64,000 nt of DNA, taken from assembly GCA_944321085.1 (NCBI GenBank), contig CALUJY010000005.1, positions 104,123-168,122 on the forward strand, read 5' to 3'. Position 1 is the first letter of the stretch, and each line of letters opens with the position of its first letter. The DNA comes from an uncultured Barnesiella sp. (GTDB lineage: Bacteria > Bacteroidota > Bacteroidia > Bacteroidales > Barnesiellaceae_A). This document shows, one piece after another, positions 23,963 through 32,520 of this stretch. Below the pieces are notes generated by a model. That model was not told the DNA's origin. It saw only the letters and a program-made list of their open reading frames with translations, and ran no database searches. The translations under genes and the position numbers were made by a program.

Positions 23963-24844
23963 TCAGGTCTCGGACGGTTGTATGCCGAGCAGGCTCTCTA
24001 TGCGCGACTGGAATTGTGCCATGAGCCAGCGGGGCGTCGAGGTAGCACCGCAGATGCCTATATTTTCTTTTCCGGTGAGCCATGCGGGGTCGAGTTCGTC
24101 TATGTCCGACACCATGTGCGTGCACGGATTGATGGCGCGACACTCTTCGTAAAGTACTTTGCCATTGGAGCTTTTTTTGCCGCATACAAAGAGTATGAGG
24201 TCGTGATGCCGGGCAAACTCGCGTATGTTGGGAATGCGGTTGGCCACTTGTCGGCATATCGTGTCGTACCACTCGAAGTCGCCCTCTTTTGTATGTTCTT
24301 TGATGAGCGATACCATCTCAGCAAAGTGTTCTACCGACTTGGTGGTTTGCGAATACAGGGTAATGTGTTTTGTAAAATCAACCTTCGCAAGGTCGTCGGT
24401 GTTCTCTATGACAATGGCTTCGCCGTTGGTCTGTCCCACGAGCCCGTTTACCTCGGCATGTCCTGCTTTGCCGTATATGAGTATCTGGTCGTCTTTGTTG
24501 AGCCTTGCGTCGTAGCTTTTCTTTATTTTCTTTTGTAATTGCAATACTACGGGGCAGGTTGCATCGATGATGGTGATATTGTTTTCGCGGGCTATGCGGT
24601 ACGTTTCGGGCGGTTCGCCATGGGCTCGCAACAGCACCTTGACGTTGTGCAAACGGCGCAACTCGTCATGGTCTATCGTGACAAGACCTTTGGCTCTGAG
24701 GCGTTCCACTTCGTTGCTGTTGTGTACAATATCGCCTAAACAATATAAGCGGCCGCTTTTGTCCAACTCCTCTTCGGCAGCCCGTATGGCGGTGACTACA
24801 CCGAAGCAGAATCCCGAATTTTTGTCTATCTCTACCGTTGCCAT
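23963..24844 (-). CDS. ispH: 4-hydroxy-3-methylbut-2-enyl diphosphate reductase
   Basis: IspH makes isopentenyl and dimethylallyl diphosphate in the last step of the MEP pathway with a [4Fe-4S] cluster. The three cluster cysteines are visible in G-F-C-F-G (near 13), D-A-T-C-P-V-V (near 96) and G-I-C-G-A-T-S-T-P (near 270). The frame opens at 24868, but the Met at 24844 has the family N-terminus M-A-T-V-E-I-D and does not overlap cmk, so it is used (293 residues). It is the last gene of porQ-cmk-ispH, 4 bases after cmk. Confidence 0.95.
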   Translation of the reverse strand: MATVEIDKNSGFCFGVVTAIRAAEEELDKSGRLYCLGDIVHNSNEVERLRAKGLVTIDHDELRRLHNVKVLLRAHGEPPETYRIARENNITIIDATCPVVLQLQKKIKKSYDARLNKDDQILIYGKAGHAEVNGLVGQTNGEAIVIENTDDLAKVDFTKHITLYSQTTKSVEHFAEMVSLIKEHTKEGDFEWYDTICRQVANRIPNIREFARHHDLILFVCGKKSSNGKVLYEECRAINPCTHMVSDIDELDPAWLTGKENIGICGATSTPRWLMAQFQSRIESLLGIQPSET

Positions 24845-24848
24845 AAGA

Positions 24849-25562
24849 TTATGCTTTGGAGGTCGCAATGCGGTCGATTGTTTCGCGATAGCGTGCGAGC
24901 AACCATTCGTTCTGTTCGTCGATGCTCATGTGCGAGTTGTCGAGTTCTATGGCATCATCGGCTTTGCGCAGCGGACTTATTTCGCGGGTGAGGTCGTTGT
25001 GGTCGCGTTGTGCGATGTTTTGTTCTATCTCATCGATGTTTACCGGCGTGCCTGCTGCTTTCATCTCGTCAGCCCGGCGTTGTGCGCGGGTACGGGCTGA
25101 TGCTGTGACGAATATTTTCAACTCGGCATCGGGAAATACGGTTGTACCTATATCGCGTCCATCCATGACAATGCCTTTCTCTTGGCCGATACGACGTTGG
25201 GCATCGACGAGAGCCGTGCGCACAAACGACAGTTTGCTCACCGTACTGACGTGTCGCGACACCTCCATACTGCGTATGGCTTGTTCTACGCATACGCCGT
25301 TGAGGTAGGTGCATTGTTTTCCGCTTTCAGCATCGGCGGCGAATGTAATATGCAAGTCGTTTATTTCGGCTTCGAGGCGGCGGGTGTCAACCGAGTCGCC
25401 GGTGATGATGCCGTTCTGCAAGCAATACAGTGTGACGGCGCGATACATGGCGCCACTGTCTATGTAGGTGTATCCTATGCGTCGGGCAAGGTCTTTGGCC
25501 ATGGTACTTTTTCCGCATGAAGAGAAGCCGTCGATGGCTATGATGATGCGAGGTGTTTCCAT
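24849..25562 (-). CDS. cmk: Cytidylate kinase
   Basis: CMP/dCMP kinase phosphorylates CMP to CDP using ATP. The 237-residue protein has a P-loop near the start ([12 protein letters not shown]), [10 protein letters not shown] near 32-41 for CMP recognition, and [11 protein letters not shown] near 135-145. The length is normal. It follows porQ by 18 bases and precedes ispH; the cmk-ispH pairing is common in Bacteroidota. Confidence 0.96.
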   Translation of the reverse strand: METPRIIIAIDGFSSCGKSTMAKDLARRIGYTYIDSGAMYRAVTLYCLQNGIITGDSVDTRRLEAEINDLHITFAADAESGKQCTYLNGVCVEQAIRSMEVSRHVSTVSKLSFVRTALVDAQRRIGQEKGIVMDGRDIGTTVFPDAELKIFVTASARTRAQRRADEMKAAGTPVNIDEIEQNIAQRDHNDLTREISPLRKADDAIELDNSHMSIDEQNEWLLARYRETIDRIATSKA

Positions 25563-25580
25563 AATTGTTGAGGTTGATGG

Positions 25581-26609
25581 TTATCGTCGGTTAAGGAAGT
25601 CGCCGATACTTGTCGTCAGGTTCAGCATCAAGGTTGTCCCCGAAACGTGGTGGCTTGCCACCGCTACGTCGAGAGAGAACATTTTTACTTTGATGCCTCC
25701 GCCGATACTGAATCCTGAAAGGAAGTAGCGGTTATCGGTGCGCATGTCGCTTGCGGTCTTGTAATTGTATCCTATACCGAGGTAGAAATTGTTGTTGAAA
25801 AGGTATTCGACACCGAAGATGAGGTGACGGAAAAAGTGCTCGAAAAACTTGTCGTTTGTCACAATGCCATCGCCGTTGTCGGTCGTCGTGGGATAGGGTA
25901 TTTTCCATCGCCATAAGTCGTGGGCGGTGATAGAGATGCGTACGGGCGTATTGTTGATGACCTGTGAATAGCCGAAACAGATGTCCCACGGGAGGTTGCC
26001 ATATACGTTGGCGTAGCGTTTGAGCTGTCCGCCGAGGTTACGTGCCACCAGCGAGAGAGAGTATTCTTTCTCGGCGTTGTAATAGTTGAGACCCAAGTCT
26101 ACGGCCAAAGCCATAGCCGTGTACTGTTCGTAGTTGGAGTAGACAAATTTGAGCATGGCGCCACCGCGCAGCCCTTCATAAATATCGTGCGAATAGGCAC
26201 ACTGAATCTGTATGTCCTGCGGACTGAAATTGCCCAAGACTTGCCCTGTCTCGTCGGTAAGAGGCATGGAACCGTAGCCATAATATTGGATACCTGCGGC
26301 GAGAGCTCCGCGGTCTGAGGTAGCAACGCCGAATGTCGTGCCGGCAAAGTGTATGCCGGCCACGTACATCATGTAGTTGATGCCCCATTTCATGTCCATT
26401 TCGGGGCCTAATAGTGCAGGGTTGTTATTGATAAGGGTGATGTCCTCTTCTATGATGGAGATATTGTTACCGCCGAGGGTGTAGGCATGAGCCGAGGGGG
26501 TAATGTTGAGAAAGTCGTACGATGTACGGCCTTCTTGGCAATATCCCGTAAAAGGAAGCAGCAATAACAGAGCTGCAACGAGGGTTCGCGTAGCGAGGTT
26601 ATATCTCAT
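25581..26609 (-). CDS. porQ: Type IX secretion system protein PorQ
   Basis: PorQ is an outer-membrane beta-barrel protein of the type IX machinery that works with PorU, PorV and PorZ in the attachment complex. The Met at 26609 gives a clean signal peptide (L-L-L-L-L-P-F-T-G-Y-C-Q); an earlier Met at 26660 would add residues that spoil it. The mature part begins with Y-D-F-L-N-I-T-P-S-A-H-A-Y-T-L-G-G-N-N, a family hallmark near residue 30-48, followed by alternating barrel strands. A TACTTTTG element lies on the minus strand at 26649-26642, followed by a leader of about 26 bases. It heads the cmk-ispH transcript. Confidence 0.9.
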   Translation of the reverse strand: MRYNLATRTLVAALLLLLPFTGYCQEGRTSYDFLNITPSAHAYTLGGNNISIIEEDITLINNNPALLGPEMDMKWGINYMMYVAGIHFAGTTFGVATSDRGALAAGIQYYGYGSMPLTDETGQVLGNFSPQDIQIQCAYSHDIYEGLRGGAMLKFVYSNYEQYTAMALAVDLGLNYYNAEKEYSLSLVARNLGGQLKRYANVYGNLPWDICFGYSQVINNTPVRISITAHDLWRWKIPYPTTTDNGDGIVTNDKFFEHFFRHLIFGVEYLFNNNFYLGIGYNYKTASDMRTDNRYFLSGFSIGGGIKVKMFSLDVAVASHHVSGTTLMLNLTTSIGDFLNRR

Positions 26610-27083
26610 TGTCGTATTCTCGGGCATCGGTTTCCAAATTGCAAAAGTACTCAATTTCACGTTGGCGGTTGCGGTAAAATGAAAAATTTCGTAACCGTCT
26701 GTGATGCGTGCTGTTGCAAGAGAAGTGCAAGTCTATGAGAGTCGGGCATGTCGGTATTTTGCAAAAATCCGGTTTTTGCCTCAATAGTAACATTGCAGGT
26801 TGCTCATTGCAGCACATTGTCTTTTACCGAATATCATATAAACGGAGTTTTTGTCTCGAAAGTATGTGATTGTTGTTTTATTTTTATTGAAACCCTCTTC
26901 GCTTTTGCCCAAGGCGGGCTTGAATAGGGACGATAGGTATATCGCGATTGGAGATGTAAAAAAGCAGTATGGCACAACTTTTATTGTACGCCGTGTGTTG
27001 TATATGACGTGCGGCGCCGCGCTGTTGTTCTTTTTATGGCAGGCGCATGAGCCGTAGTGTGTAACTTTTAATTATGTAATACA
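26610..27083. other. Divergent intergenic region between porQ and the fimbrillin-like gene
   Basis: This gap of 474 bases holds the porQ -7 element (26642-26649) and a small hairpin GCAAAAA-N5-TTTTTGC around 26761-26780. Frames of 60-70 codons occur on both strands (such as 26851-27057) but have no recognisable features. No strong plus-strand promoter is visible; TAACTTTT near 27062 is a one-mismatch candidate. Confidence 0.5.
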
Positions 27084-28067
27084 ATGATGAAAAATGTGTC
27101 TATCGCGGCCTTGTGTTTTTTGATGCTCTTTACTGCATGTTGCAAGGATAGCAAGGATGAGCCTCAATCTGATTCCTCCGGGGACGAGCCTGCACCTGCC
27201 TCTCTTGTTACACCTCAATTGCGTATGTCGGTGGCCGACCCGCTTGCTCCGAGTCTCTTTACAGGTATTCTCGAAATATATCCGTGTAACGAAAACTCGT
27301 CGGTATATTTCGGTAATTACATGAATGGAAGCCTTACGATATTCAATGGGTATTATGTTGTTGTCGATGGTTCGGTTTATGGGAAAAACAATCGAGAACT
27401 GCATTTGCCTATCGGTACTTATAATATGGTGTATTGGGGAACTCCCAAATATGAAGAGCCTATTTATAATGAGCCTGCTATCGTCTCTCCCGGACTCACG
27501 CAGAAAGCTGACCTTTCGGAGCTCTATTTCTCTTTGCGTCCCAACGGCGATGGTACATACAAACCTGTTTATGACCTCGTTCATGCAGTACGGCCTGCAA
27601 ACATTGGAAGCGAGGACTTGCAAGCCTCGCTTACACGGGTCGGTTCAGGATTAAAGGTCGTAGTGACTCAGTCCGATAATAGCATCTTTTCAGATGCGGT
27701 TGTAAGCATGACAGTGGAAATAAATGGTATTGCCGAGAAACTCAATTTCTATACTGCCGAGGCTGTAAATATGACGAAGACAGTGGCATTCGACTTGTCG
27801 CGCTCGTCAAACGGTGCGGTGATGAGTAATGCCACGGTAATGCTTTTCCCGTCGGCTCCCAATCCTCAACTTAACCTTATCATCACGTTGGCCGACGGTA
27901 CGCAACACACTCTTTCAAAGGCGCTTTCATCGACGCTATCGCCTAATACGCGGCTTACCCTCAATATCGTAGTGGGCAAGATTCTTCCCGATGGCAGCCC
28001 CGGCGATTTTACGATAGAGGCGTGGAACGAAGAGAGCGAGACCATAGAGTTTCCCGTTATCAATTGA
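27084..28067 (+). CDS. FimB/Mfa2-like fimbrillin-type lipoprotein
   Basis: The 327-residue protein has a short signal sequence and a lipobox-like F-T-A-C (first Cys near residue 20), followed by a Ser/Asp/Glu/Pro linker. The body shows two beta-rich halves with L-P-I-G-T-Y-N-M-V-Y-W near residue 113, a pattern typical of Mfa2/FimB anchors and related fimbrillin-like proteins that cap or anchor surface pili in Bacteroidota. It stands alone, with no stalk or tip subunit nearby, so it could equally be an orphan adhesin. Family assignment is by pattern and moderately sure. Confidence 0.6.
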   Translation: MMKNVSIAALCFLMLFTACCKDSKDEPQSDSSGDEPAPASLVTPQLRMSVADPLAPSLFTGILEIYPCNENSSVYFGNYMNGSLTIFNGYYVVVDGSVYGKNNRELHLPIGTYNMVYWGTPKYEEPIYNEPAIVSPGLTQKADLSELYFSLRPNGDGTYKPVYDLVHAVRPANIGSEDLQASLTRVGSGLKVVVTQSDNSIFSDAVVSMTVEINGIAEKLNFYTAEAVNMTKTVAFDLSRSSNGAVMSNATVMLFPSAPNPQLNLIITLADGTQHTLSKALSSTLSPNTRLTLNIVVGKILPDGSPGDFTIEAWNEESETIEFPVIN

Positions 28068-28136
28068 TACAGTAAGGGGACAGAAAAGTAACCTCGTGTA
28101 AAATTTTATTTCGGTATTGAGCTTATCCCTTTCCGC

Positions 28137-28201
28137 AGGGCTGCTATATGTTACGATGTCTGTTCGATATGTTTATCGGCTTCGTTACATATGGCAGCCC
28201 T
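28137..28201. repeat. Long imperfect hairpin between convergent genes
   Basis: The arms 28137-28154 and 28184-28201 pair at 16 of 18 positions (AGGGCTGC...AT with its complement) around a 29-base loop. It lies between the stop of the fimbrillin-like gene and that of miaA. No T run follows on either strand, so it may be a Rho-type or RNA-stability structure rather than a classical terminator. Confidence 0.55.
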
Positions 28202-28247
28202 ACACTATGCTTCGGAGATATTTTGTGTAATGAGGCTTATATGTCGG

Positions 28248-29183
28248 TTATCGGGGTTGAGAGCCTTCTTGTTGTTGTATGAGGTCGAGAATCAGTTCCG
28301 TTTTGTCGTCGGTGGGCAGGGTAGCATCTATCCAATGGATGGGGATACCGCGCCGTTCCATGCCGCGGAACCATGTCATCTGGCGTTTGGCAAATTGGTG
28401 TATGGCTATTTCGAGCCGTTCTACCATCTCGTCGTAAGACAATTTTCCGATAAGATATTCGGTCACAAACTTGTATTCGAGACCATAGTATATGAGCGAT
28501 TCGGGAGGGATGCCGCTCTCTAACAATGACTTTATCTCCTCTACCATCCCTTCGTCTAAGCGTTGCCTGAGGCGGTGGCTTATGCGGGCACGTCTGAGGT
28601 CGCGTTCTATCTCGATGCCTACTACCAAGGCATTGCGCATAGGCCGCGGTTGCAGCATCTCGGCGGGTTGTCGGCTGTAATATTCGGCAATCTCTATGGC
28701 GCGGATGGCACGTTTACAGGTGTCGGTATCGGTCGTGTTGTGCAGCGTTTTGTATTGTTGCAGTATAGACGTCAGTTCGTCGAGCGATTTGCCTTGCAGG
28801 GCGGCACGCAGCGAGGGATTTTCGGGTACTGGAGGTAAGGCATACCCTTTGAGTACGGTCTCGACGTATAGCCCGGTGCCGCCGCATAGCAAGGGCTGTT
28901 TGCCGCGCGTCTGCATATCGGCATATACGGCGTTGAAGTCGCGTACATATTCATACAGGTTGTAGCGATACCCTGCCGGGCAGATGTCTATGAGGTGGTA
29001 AGGGACAGGTGTGCCGTCGACGGTATATTCGCCGAGGTCTTTGCCGGTACCTATATCCATGTCCCGATATATCTGACGCGAGTCGGCACTGATTATTTCG
29101 GTATTTAACCGATGTGCCACGGCGACCGCAAGCGTAGTCTTGCCCGATGCCGTAGGGCCTACGATGGCGATGAGGTCGAGCAT
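28248..29183 (-). CDS. miaA: tRNA dimethylallyltransferase
   Basis: MiaA prenylates A37 of tRNAs that read codons starting with U. The P-loop G-P-T-A-S-G-K-T-T is at residues 9-17, D-S-R-Q-I-Y at 34-39, and the conserved G-G-T-G-L-Y near 101. The 311-residue length is normal. The start lies 7 bases after the dipeptidyl peptidase stop, so the two are probably co-transcribed. Its substrates include tRNA-Phe and tRNA-Ser, both of which have genes in this window. Confidence 0.96.
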   Translation of the reverse strand: MLDLIAIVGPTASGKTTLAVAVAHRLNTEIISADSRQIYRDMDIGTGKDLGEYTVDGTPVPYHLIDICPAGYRYNLYEYVRDFNAVYADMQTRGKQPLLCGGTGLYVETVLKGYALPPVPENPSLRAALQGKSLDELTSILQQYKTLHNTTDTDTCKRAIRAIEIAEYYSRQPAEMLQPRPMRNALVVGIEIERDLRRARISHRLRQRLDEGMVEEIKSLLESGIPPESLIYYGLEYKFVTEYLIGKLSYDEMVERLEIAIHQFAKRQMTWFRGMERRGIPIHWIDATLPTDDKTELILDLIQQQEGSQPR

Positions 29184-29190
29184 AGAGCGG

Positions 29191-31368
29191 TTATTTCAGC
29201 TTGTCGTTGAAGAATTTGCACACGCGTGTGTATATGTGATAGCGCGAGTTCCCGCCGTTGATGCTATGCCCTTGGTTAGGATAGACCATCATGTCGAACT
29301 GTTTTTCGGCTTCAATCAGTGCGGCTACAAAAGCCATGGTGTTGCTCATGTGCACGTTGTCGTCGGCCGTACCCGTGATGATGAGCAAGTCGCCTTGCAA
29401 TCCGGCGGCATGTGTCACGGGTGCTCCGTAACGGTAGCCCTCGGTATTTTCGTTCGGCGTACGCATGTAACGCTCGGCATATATCGTGTCGTAGTAACGC
29501 CAATCGGTGACAGGCGCTATGGCTATACCGGCAGCGAAAACGCCACCTCCGGTTGTCATGGCCATAAGCGTCTCATAACCGCCATAGCTCCATCCCCAGA
29601 TGCCTATCTTGGAGGCATCGACAAAAGGTAGTGTCGCGGCGTAGCGGGCTGCTGCTATTTGGTCTTGCGTCTCGTAACGGCCGAGTTTTTGGTAAACCGT
29701 CGTCTCGAAGGCTTTGCCGCGGCCTCCCGTTCCGCGTCCGTCGACGCAGATGATAACATATCCTTGTTCGGCAAGGTAATGATACCAGTCGATTTCCCAT
29801 TTGTTGAGTACCTGTTGCGAGCCCGGTCCGCTATACTGATTGAGTACGACCGGATATTTGCGTGACGGGTCGAAGTCGGACGGTTTGACGATATAGCCGT
29901 TCAGTATAGTCCCGTTGCCGTTGGTCATGGTGAAAAACTCTTTTGAGGGGAGCGTCGTTTGTGCGACTTTCTCCCTGAGAGCGGTATTCTCTACGATAGG
30001 ACGTATCTCTTTTCCGGCGGCATTGCGCAGGGTGTATGTGGGAGGAGTGGTGACAGAGTTGTATCCGTGTATATAATATGTGCATGAGGGGTTGAATTGT
30101 GCCGAGTGTGTACCCTCTTCGGGTGTGAGGTTTACGATGCCGTTTTTGCTGTCATAGCGATATATAGCACGGTTCAGAGCTCCGGCAGTAGCTTGGCAAT
30201 AAAATGTCTGTGTTGTCGGGTTGCAACCCAAGAAGGCTGTTACCTCTTCGCGTTCGGGCGATAAAGCCTGTTGTACGATGCCGTTGTTGTTGCATTTATA
30301 TATGCATAAGAATCCGTCGCGGTCGCTGGCAAAGGTGAAGAAATCGGGATAGAAGGCAAACATGTCGAGAACCTTTTGGTCTATCCAAGCATCGTTGCGC
30401 TCTTCTATCAGCAGACGTGTTACTCCCGAACGGGCGTTGAGCCTGTATAGACAAAGTTGGTTTTGAGTGCGGTTGAGCGTGACAACGGCCAGACAGTCGG
30501 CCTCGGGCATGGCGAATATACGAGGTATATAGCCGTCGGCAGCCATCGGTATGTCGTGCTTTTTGAGGGCGCGGGTCTCTACCGTATAGGTGACTACCGA
30601 TACTTGCGAGTTGGCTTCACCGGCTACGGGATATTTATATTGCATGCTACCGGGATACAGTTCGTATTGTGGATAGTCGGGACTGTAAGAGCCGTAGAGC
30701 GGGAACGAGAATTGTTTGACCTCCGTCTCGTTGAAGCGGATAAACGAGAGCAACTCGCTGTCGCTGCTCCATTGCATGGCCGACGAAAAACCGAATTCTT
30801 CTTCATATACCCAGTCGGGAACGCCGTTGATGATTTTGTTCTTTTCACCATCGTTTGTGACGGCAATTTCGGTGCCGTAGTCGAGTTTTTTCAAGTATAT
30901 GTTGTTGTCGCGTACGAAAGCCACCATACGTCCGTTGGGCGAGTAGACGGCAGCTTGTTGTTTGCCTCCTTCCGAGAGGGGTTTGAGCAGATTACGTTTT
31001 ATCTCGAATGTGTAATAGTCGGCTTTGAAAGAGCGGCGATATATAGGTTCGCTTTCGGTATAAATGAGCAGGCGTGTTTCGTCGTCGCTCAGAGCGTAAC
31101 CGTCGAACGATTTCAGGTTACACTCGCGGGCTGTATTCACATCGAAAAGAGTTTCCACGACTTTACCCGTGCGATAGTCGTATTTCTCTATGCGGGTGTT
31201 GTCGCTATTGGAGGCTACATAGTGTATGCCATCTTTCAGCGGGGTGATTTGCGATGCTGTTTCGCCTTTGAATACGTTGTCGGTGATGTCGCGCAAGTCG
31301 AGTTTGGCGGCTGTTGCGACGGTTAGCGTTGATAGGGCAATGAGAATGCCTGCGATAAGTCGTTTCAT
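29191..31368 (-). CDS. Dipeptidyl peptidase IV (S9 family)
   Basis: This exported serine peptidase removes X-Pro dipeptides from peptide N-termini. The Met at 31368 gives a signal peptide (M-K-R-L-I-A-G-I-L-I...A-T-A-A); the open frame from 31413 would add a poor leader. An eight-bladed beta-propeller fills roughly residues 40-490, followed by the alpha/beta hydrolase domain. The catalytic Ser is in G-W-S-Y-G-G, the Asp in G-T-A-D-D-N and the His in N-Q-G-H-S, all in the last 130 residues. The double-Glu of the propeller (Y-E-E-E near 190) that binds the substrate N-terminus is visible. A TATTTTTG promoter element (minus strand, 31398-31391) sits 23 bases ahead. Confidence 0.93.
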   Translation of the reverse strand: MKRLIAGILIALSTLTVATAAKLDLRDITDNVFKGETASQITPLKDGIHYVASNSDNTRIEKYDYRTGKVVETLFDVNTARECNLKSFDGYALSDDETRLLIYTESEPIYRRSFKADYYTFEIKRNLLKPLSEGGKQQAAVYSPNGRMVAFVRDNNIYLKKLDYGTEIAVTNDGEKNKIINGVPDWVYEEEFGFSSAMQWSSDSELLSFIRFNETEVKQFSFPLYGSYSPDYPQYELYPGSMQYKYPVAGEANSQVSVVTYTVETRALKKHDIPMAADGYIPRIFAMPEADCLAVVTLNRTQNQLCLYRLNARSGVTRLLIEERNDAWIDQKVLDMFAFYPDFFTFASDRDGFLCIYKCNNNGIVQQALSPEREEVTAFLGCNPTTQTFYCQATAGALNRAIYRYDSKNGIVNLTPEEGTHSAQFNPSCTYYIHGYNSVTTPPTYTLRNAAGKEIRPIVENTALREKVAQTTLPSKEFFTMTNGNGTILNGYIVKPSDFDPSRKYPVVLNQYSGPGSQQVLNKWEIDWYHYLAEQGYVIICVDGRGTGGRGKAFETTVYQKLGRYETQDQIAAARYAATLPFVDASKIGIWGWSYGGYETLMAMTTGGGVFAAGIAIAPVTDWRYYDTIYAERYMRTPNENTEGYRYGAPVTHAAGLQGDLLIITGTADDNVHMSNTMAFVAALIEAEKQFDMMVYPNQGHSINGGNSRYHIYTRVCKFFNDKLK

Positions 31369-31526
31369 GAGGTAATGTTTTATGATGTGGCAAAAATAGT
31401 AAATTGCCGTCATATATCTGTTGCGGCGACAGCCTGTTTTCGCAACTTGTCAGCTATTTTCTTTGTTGTTTTTGTGCAGGGGTTTGGCTTTATACGACCG
31501 AGCGACGACGTGTCGTGCAGATGGTA

Positions 31527-31566
31527 TGTAACATGTTTGTAATACGATGCTACATATATGTTACAT
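31527..31566 (+). promoter_or_regulatory. Four 11-bp spaced heptamers upstream of pstS (candidate PHO box)
   Basis: TGTAACA (31527), TGTAATA (31538), GCTACAT (31549) and GTTACAT (31560) follow one another every 11 bases with AT-rich 4-bp spacers, the geometry of PhoB/PhoP boxes. The outer pair also forms an inverted repeat (ATGTAACAT / ATGTTACAT). The site is about 58 bases upstream of the -7 element. The regulator is not shown by sequence. Confidence 0.45.
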
Positions 31567-31623
31567 ATTGATTATAAAGCTATTAAAAATTGCTGCGTCA
31601 CTCGGTCGATATGTGTCGATGCC

Positions 31624-31631
31624 ATATCTTT
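31624..31631 (+). promoter_or_regulatory. -7 element (TATCTTTG) of the pst operon
   Basis: Exact TAnnTTTG match without a -33 box, as expected of an activator-dependent promoter. Transcription from here would begin near 31637, which excludes the earlier in-frame Met at 31590 as start. Confidence 0.6.
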
Positions 31632-31676
31632 GCGAGCGATATAATGAATAGAATGACGACAAGCAGGATTTTTTTG

Positions 31677-32519
31677 ATGAACAGAGTTTTATTGTCGATA
31701 CTATGCGGCGTGTGTGGGGCGGCGTTGATGAGTGCCTACGCACAGCGTATCAAGGGCAGCGATACGTTGCTGCCGCTTACGCAAGAGTTGTCGGAATCGT
31801 ATTTGAAAAGAAACCCGGCATCGGAAATAGTAGTAACAGGGGGCGGCACCGGTGTGGGGCTCGCCTCGTTGTTGGAGAATACTACCGATATAGCAATGGC
31901 CTCGCGGAGGGTAAAATTCGGTGAAAAGATGAAGTTTGCCAAGGCCGGTTTCGATATGATTGAGGAAGTGGTGGCTTACGATGCGCTTGCTGTGGTGGTC
32001 AATCCCGAGAATCCGGTAAACGAACTTACCCGGGAGCAGTTGGAAGGAATTTTCAGAGGTAAAATTACCAACTGGAAGGAGGTCGGCGGTGAAGACCTTA
32101 GAATTGTTGTCTATTCGCGCGAGACTTCTTCGGGAACATACGAGTTTTTCAAAGAGAGTGTTTTACATAACAAAAACTATATGAGCGGAGTTCTTTCGAT
32201 GCCTGCAACGGGTGCCGTCATACAGTCGGTGCGACAGACGAAAGGTGCAATCGGTTATATCGGGTTGGCTTACCTGAACCCATACGTGAAGGCATTGGCC
32301 GTTTCGTACGACGGTGGCCGGCGTTATGTGCTCCCTTCGGTAAAGAATGCCTCCGACGGTACGTATCCCATAGTGCGTCCGTTGTATTACTATTATGATG
32401 TAGAGAAAGCGGCGATGGTGCAACCTTTTGTATCGTTTATAAAATCGGCCGATGGGCAGTGCATGGTCGAGAAGCAGGGTTTTGTGCCGGTGAGAAACGA
32501 AGATGTAACGATAAAGTGA
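31677..32519 (+). CDS. pstS: Phosphate ABC transporter substrate-binding protein
   Basis: This periplasmic phosphate-binding protein has a signal peptide of 23 residues from the Met at 31677 (cut near A-Y-A-Q). That Met has an AGGA nine bases ahead; Mets at 31644 and 31653 are alternatives. The mature protein starts I-K-G-S-D-T-L-L-P-L-T, carries the ligand-binding G-G-G-T-G-V-G near residue 55, and has L-T-R-E-Q-L-E-G-I-F-R-G-K-I-T-N-W-K near 120, a classic PstS stretch. R-E-T-S-S-G-T near 150 is the second phosphate loop. There is no lipobox, so it is soluble. The pstC start follows by one base. Confidence 0.93.
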   Translation: MNRVLLSILCGVCGAALMSAYAQRIKGSDTLLPLTQELSESYLKRNPASEIVVTGGGTGVGLASLLENTTDIAMASRRVKFGEKMKFAKAGFDMIEEVVAYDALAVVVNPENPVNELTREQLEGIFRGKITNWKEVGGEDLRIVVYSRETSSGTYEFFKESVLHNKNYMSGVLSMPATGAVIQSVRQTKGAIGYIGLAYLNPYVKALAVSYDGGRRYVLPSVKNASDGTYPIVRPLYYYYDVEKAAMVQPFVSFIKSADGQCMVEKQGFVPVRNEDVTIK

Positions 32520-32520
32520 T

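Larger units (their letters stand above)
31369..31676. other. Divergent control region between dipeptidyl peptidase and pst operon
   Basis: The gap of 308 bases has no gene. It holds the minus-strand -7 element at 31391-31398, four 11-bp spaced repeats at 31527-31566, and the plus-strand -7 element at 31624-31631. Codons from 31590 are in frame with pstS, but they precede the promoter element and are not counted as coding. Confidence 0.6.

Noticed and set aside
23241-24272. Minus-strand frame of 343 codons
   Set aside because: Overlaps both the CoA-transferase and ispH genes, runs through the terminator between them, and resembles no protein family.
26851-27057. 68-codon frame with hydrophobic ends
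   Set aside because: No promoter, no ribosome site, no family, and an overlapping frame on the other strand of similar quality.
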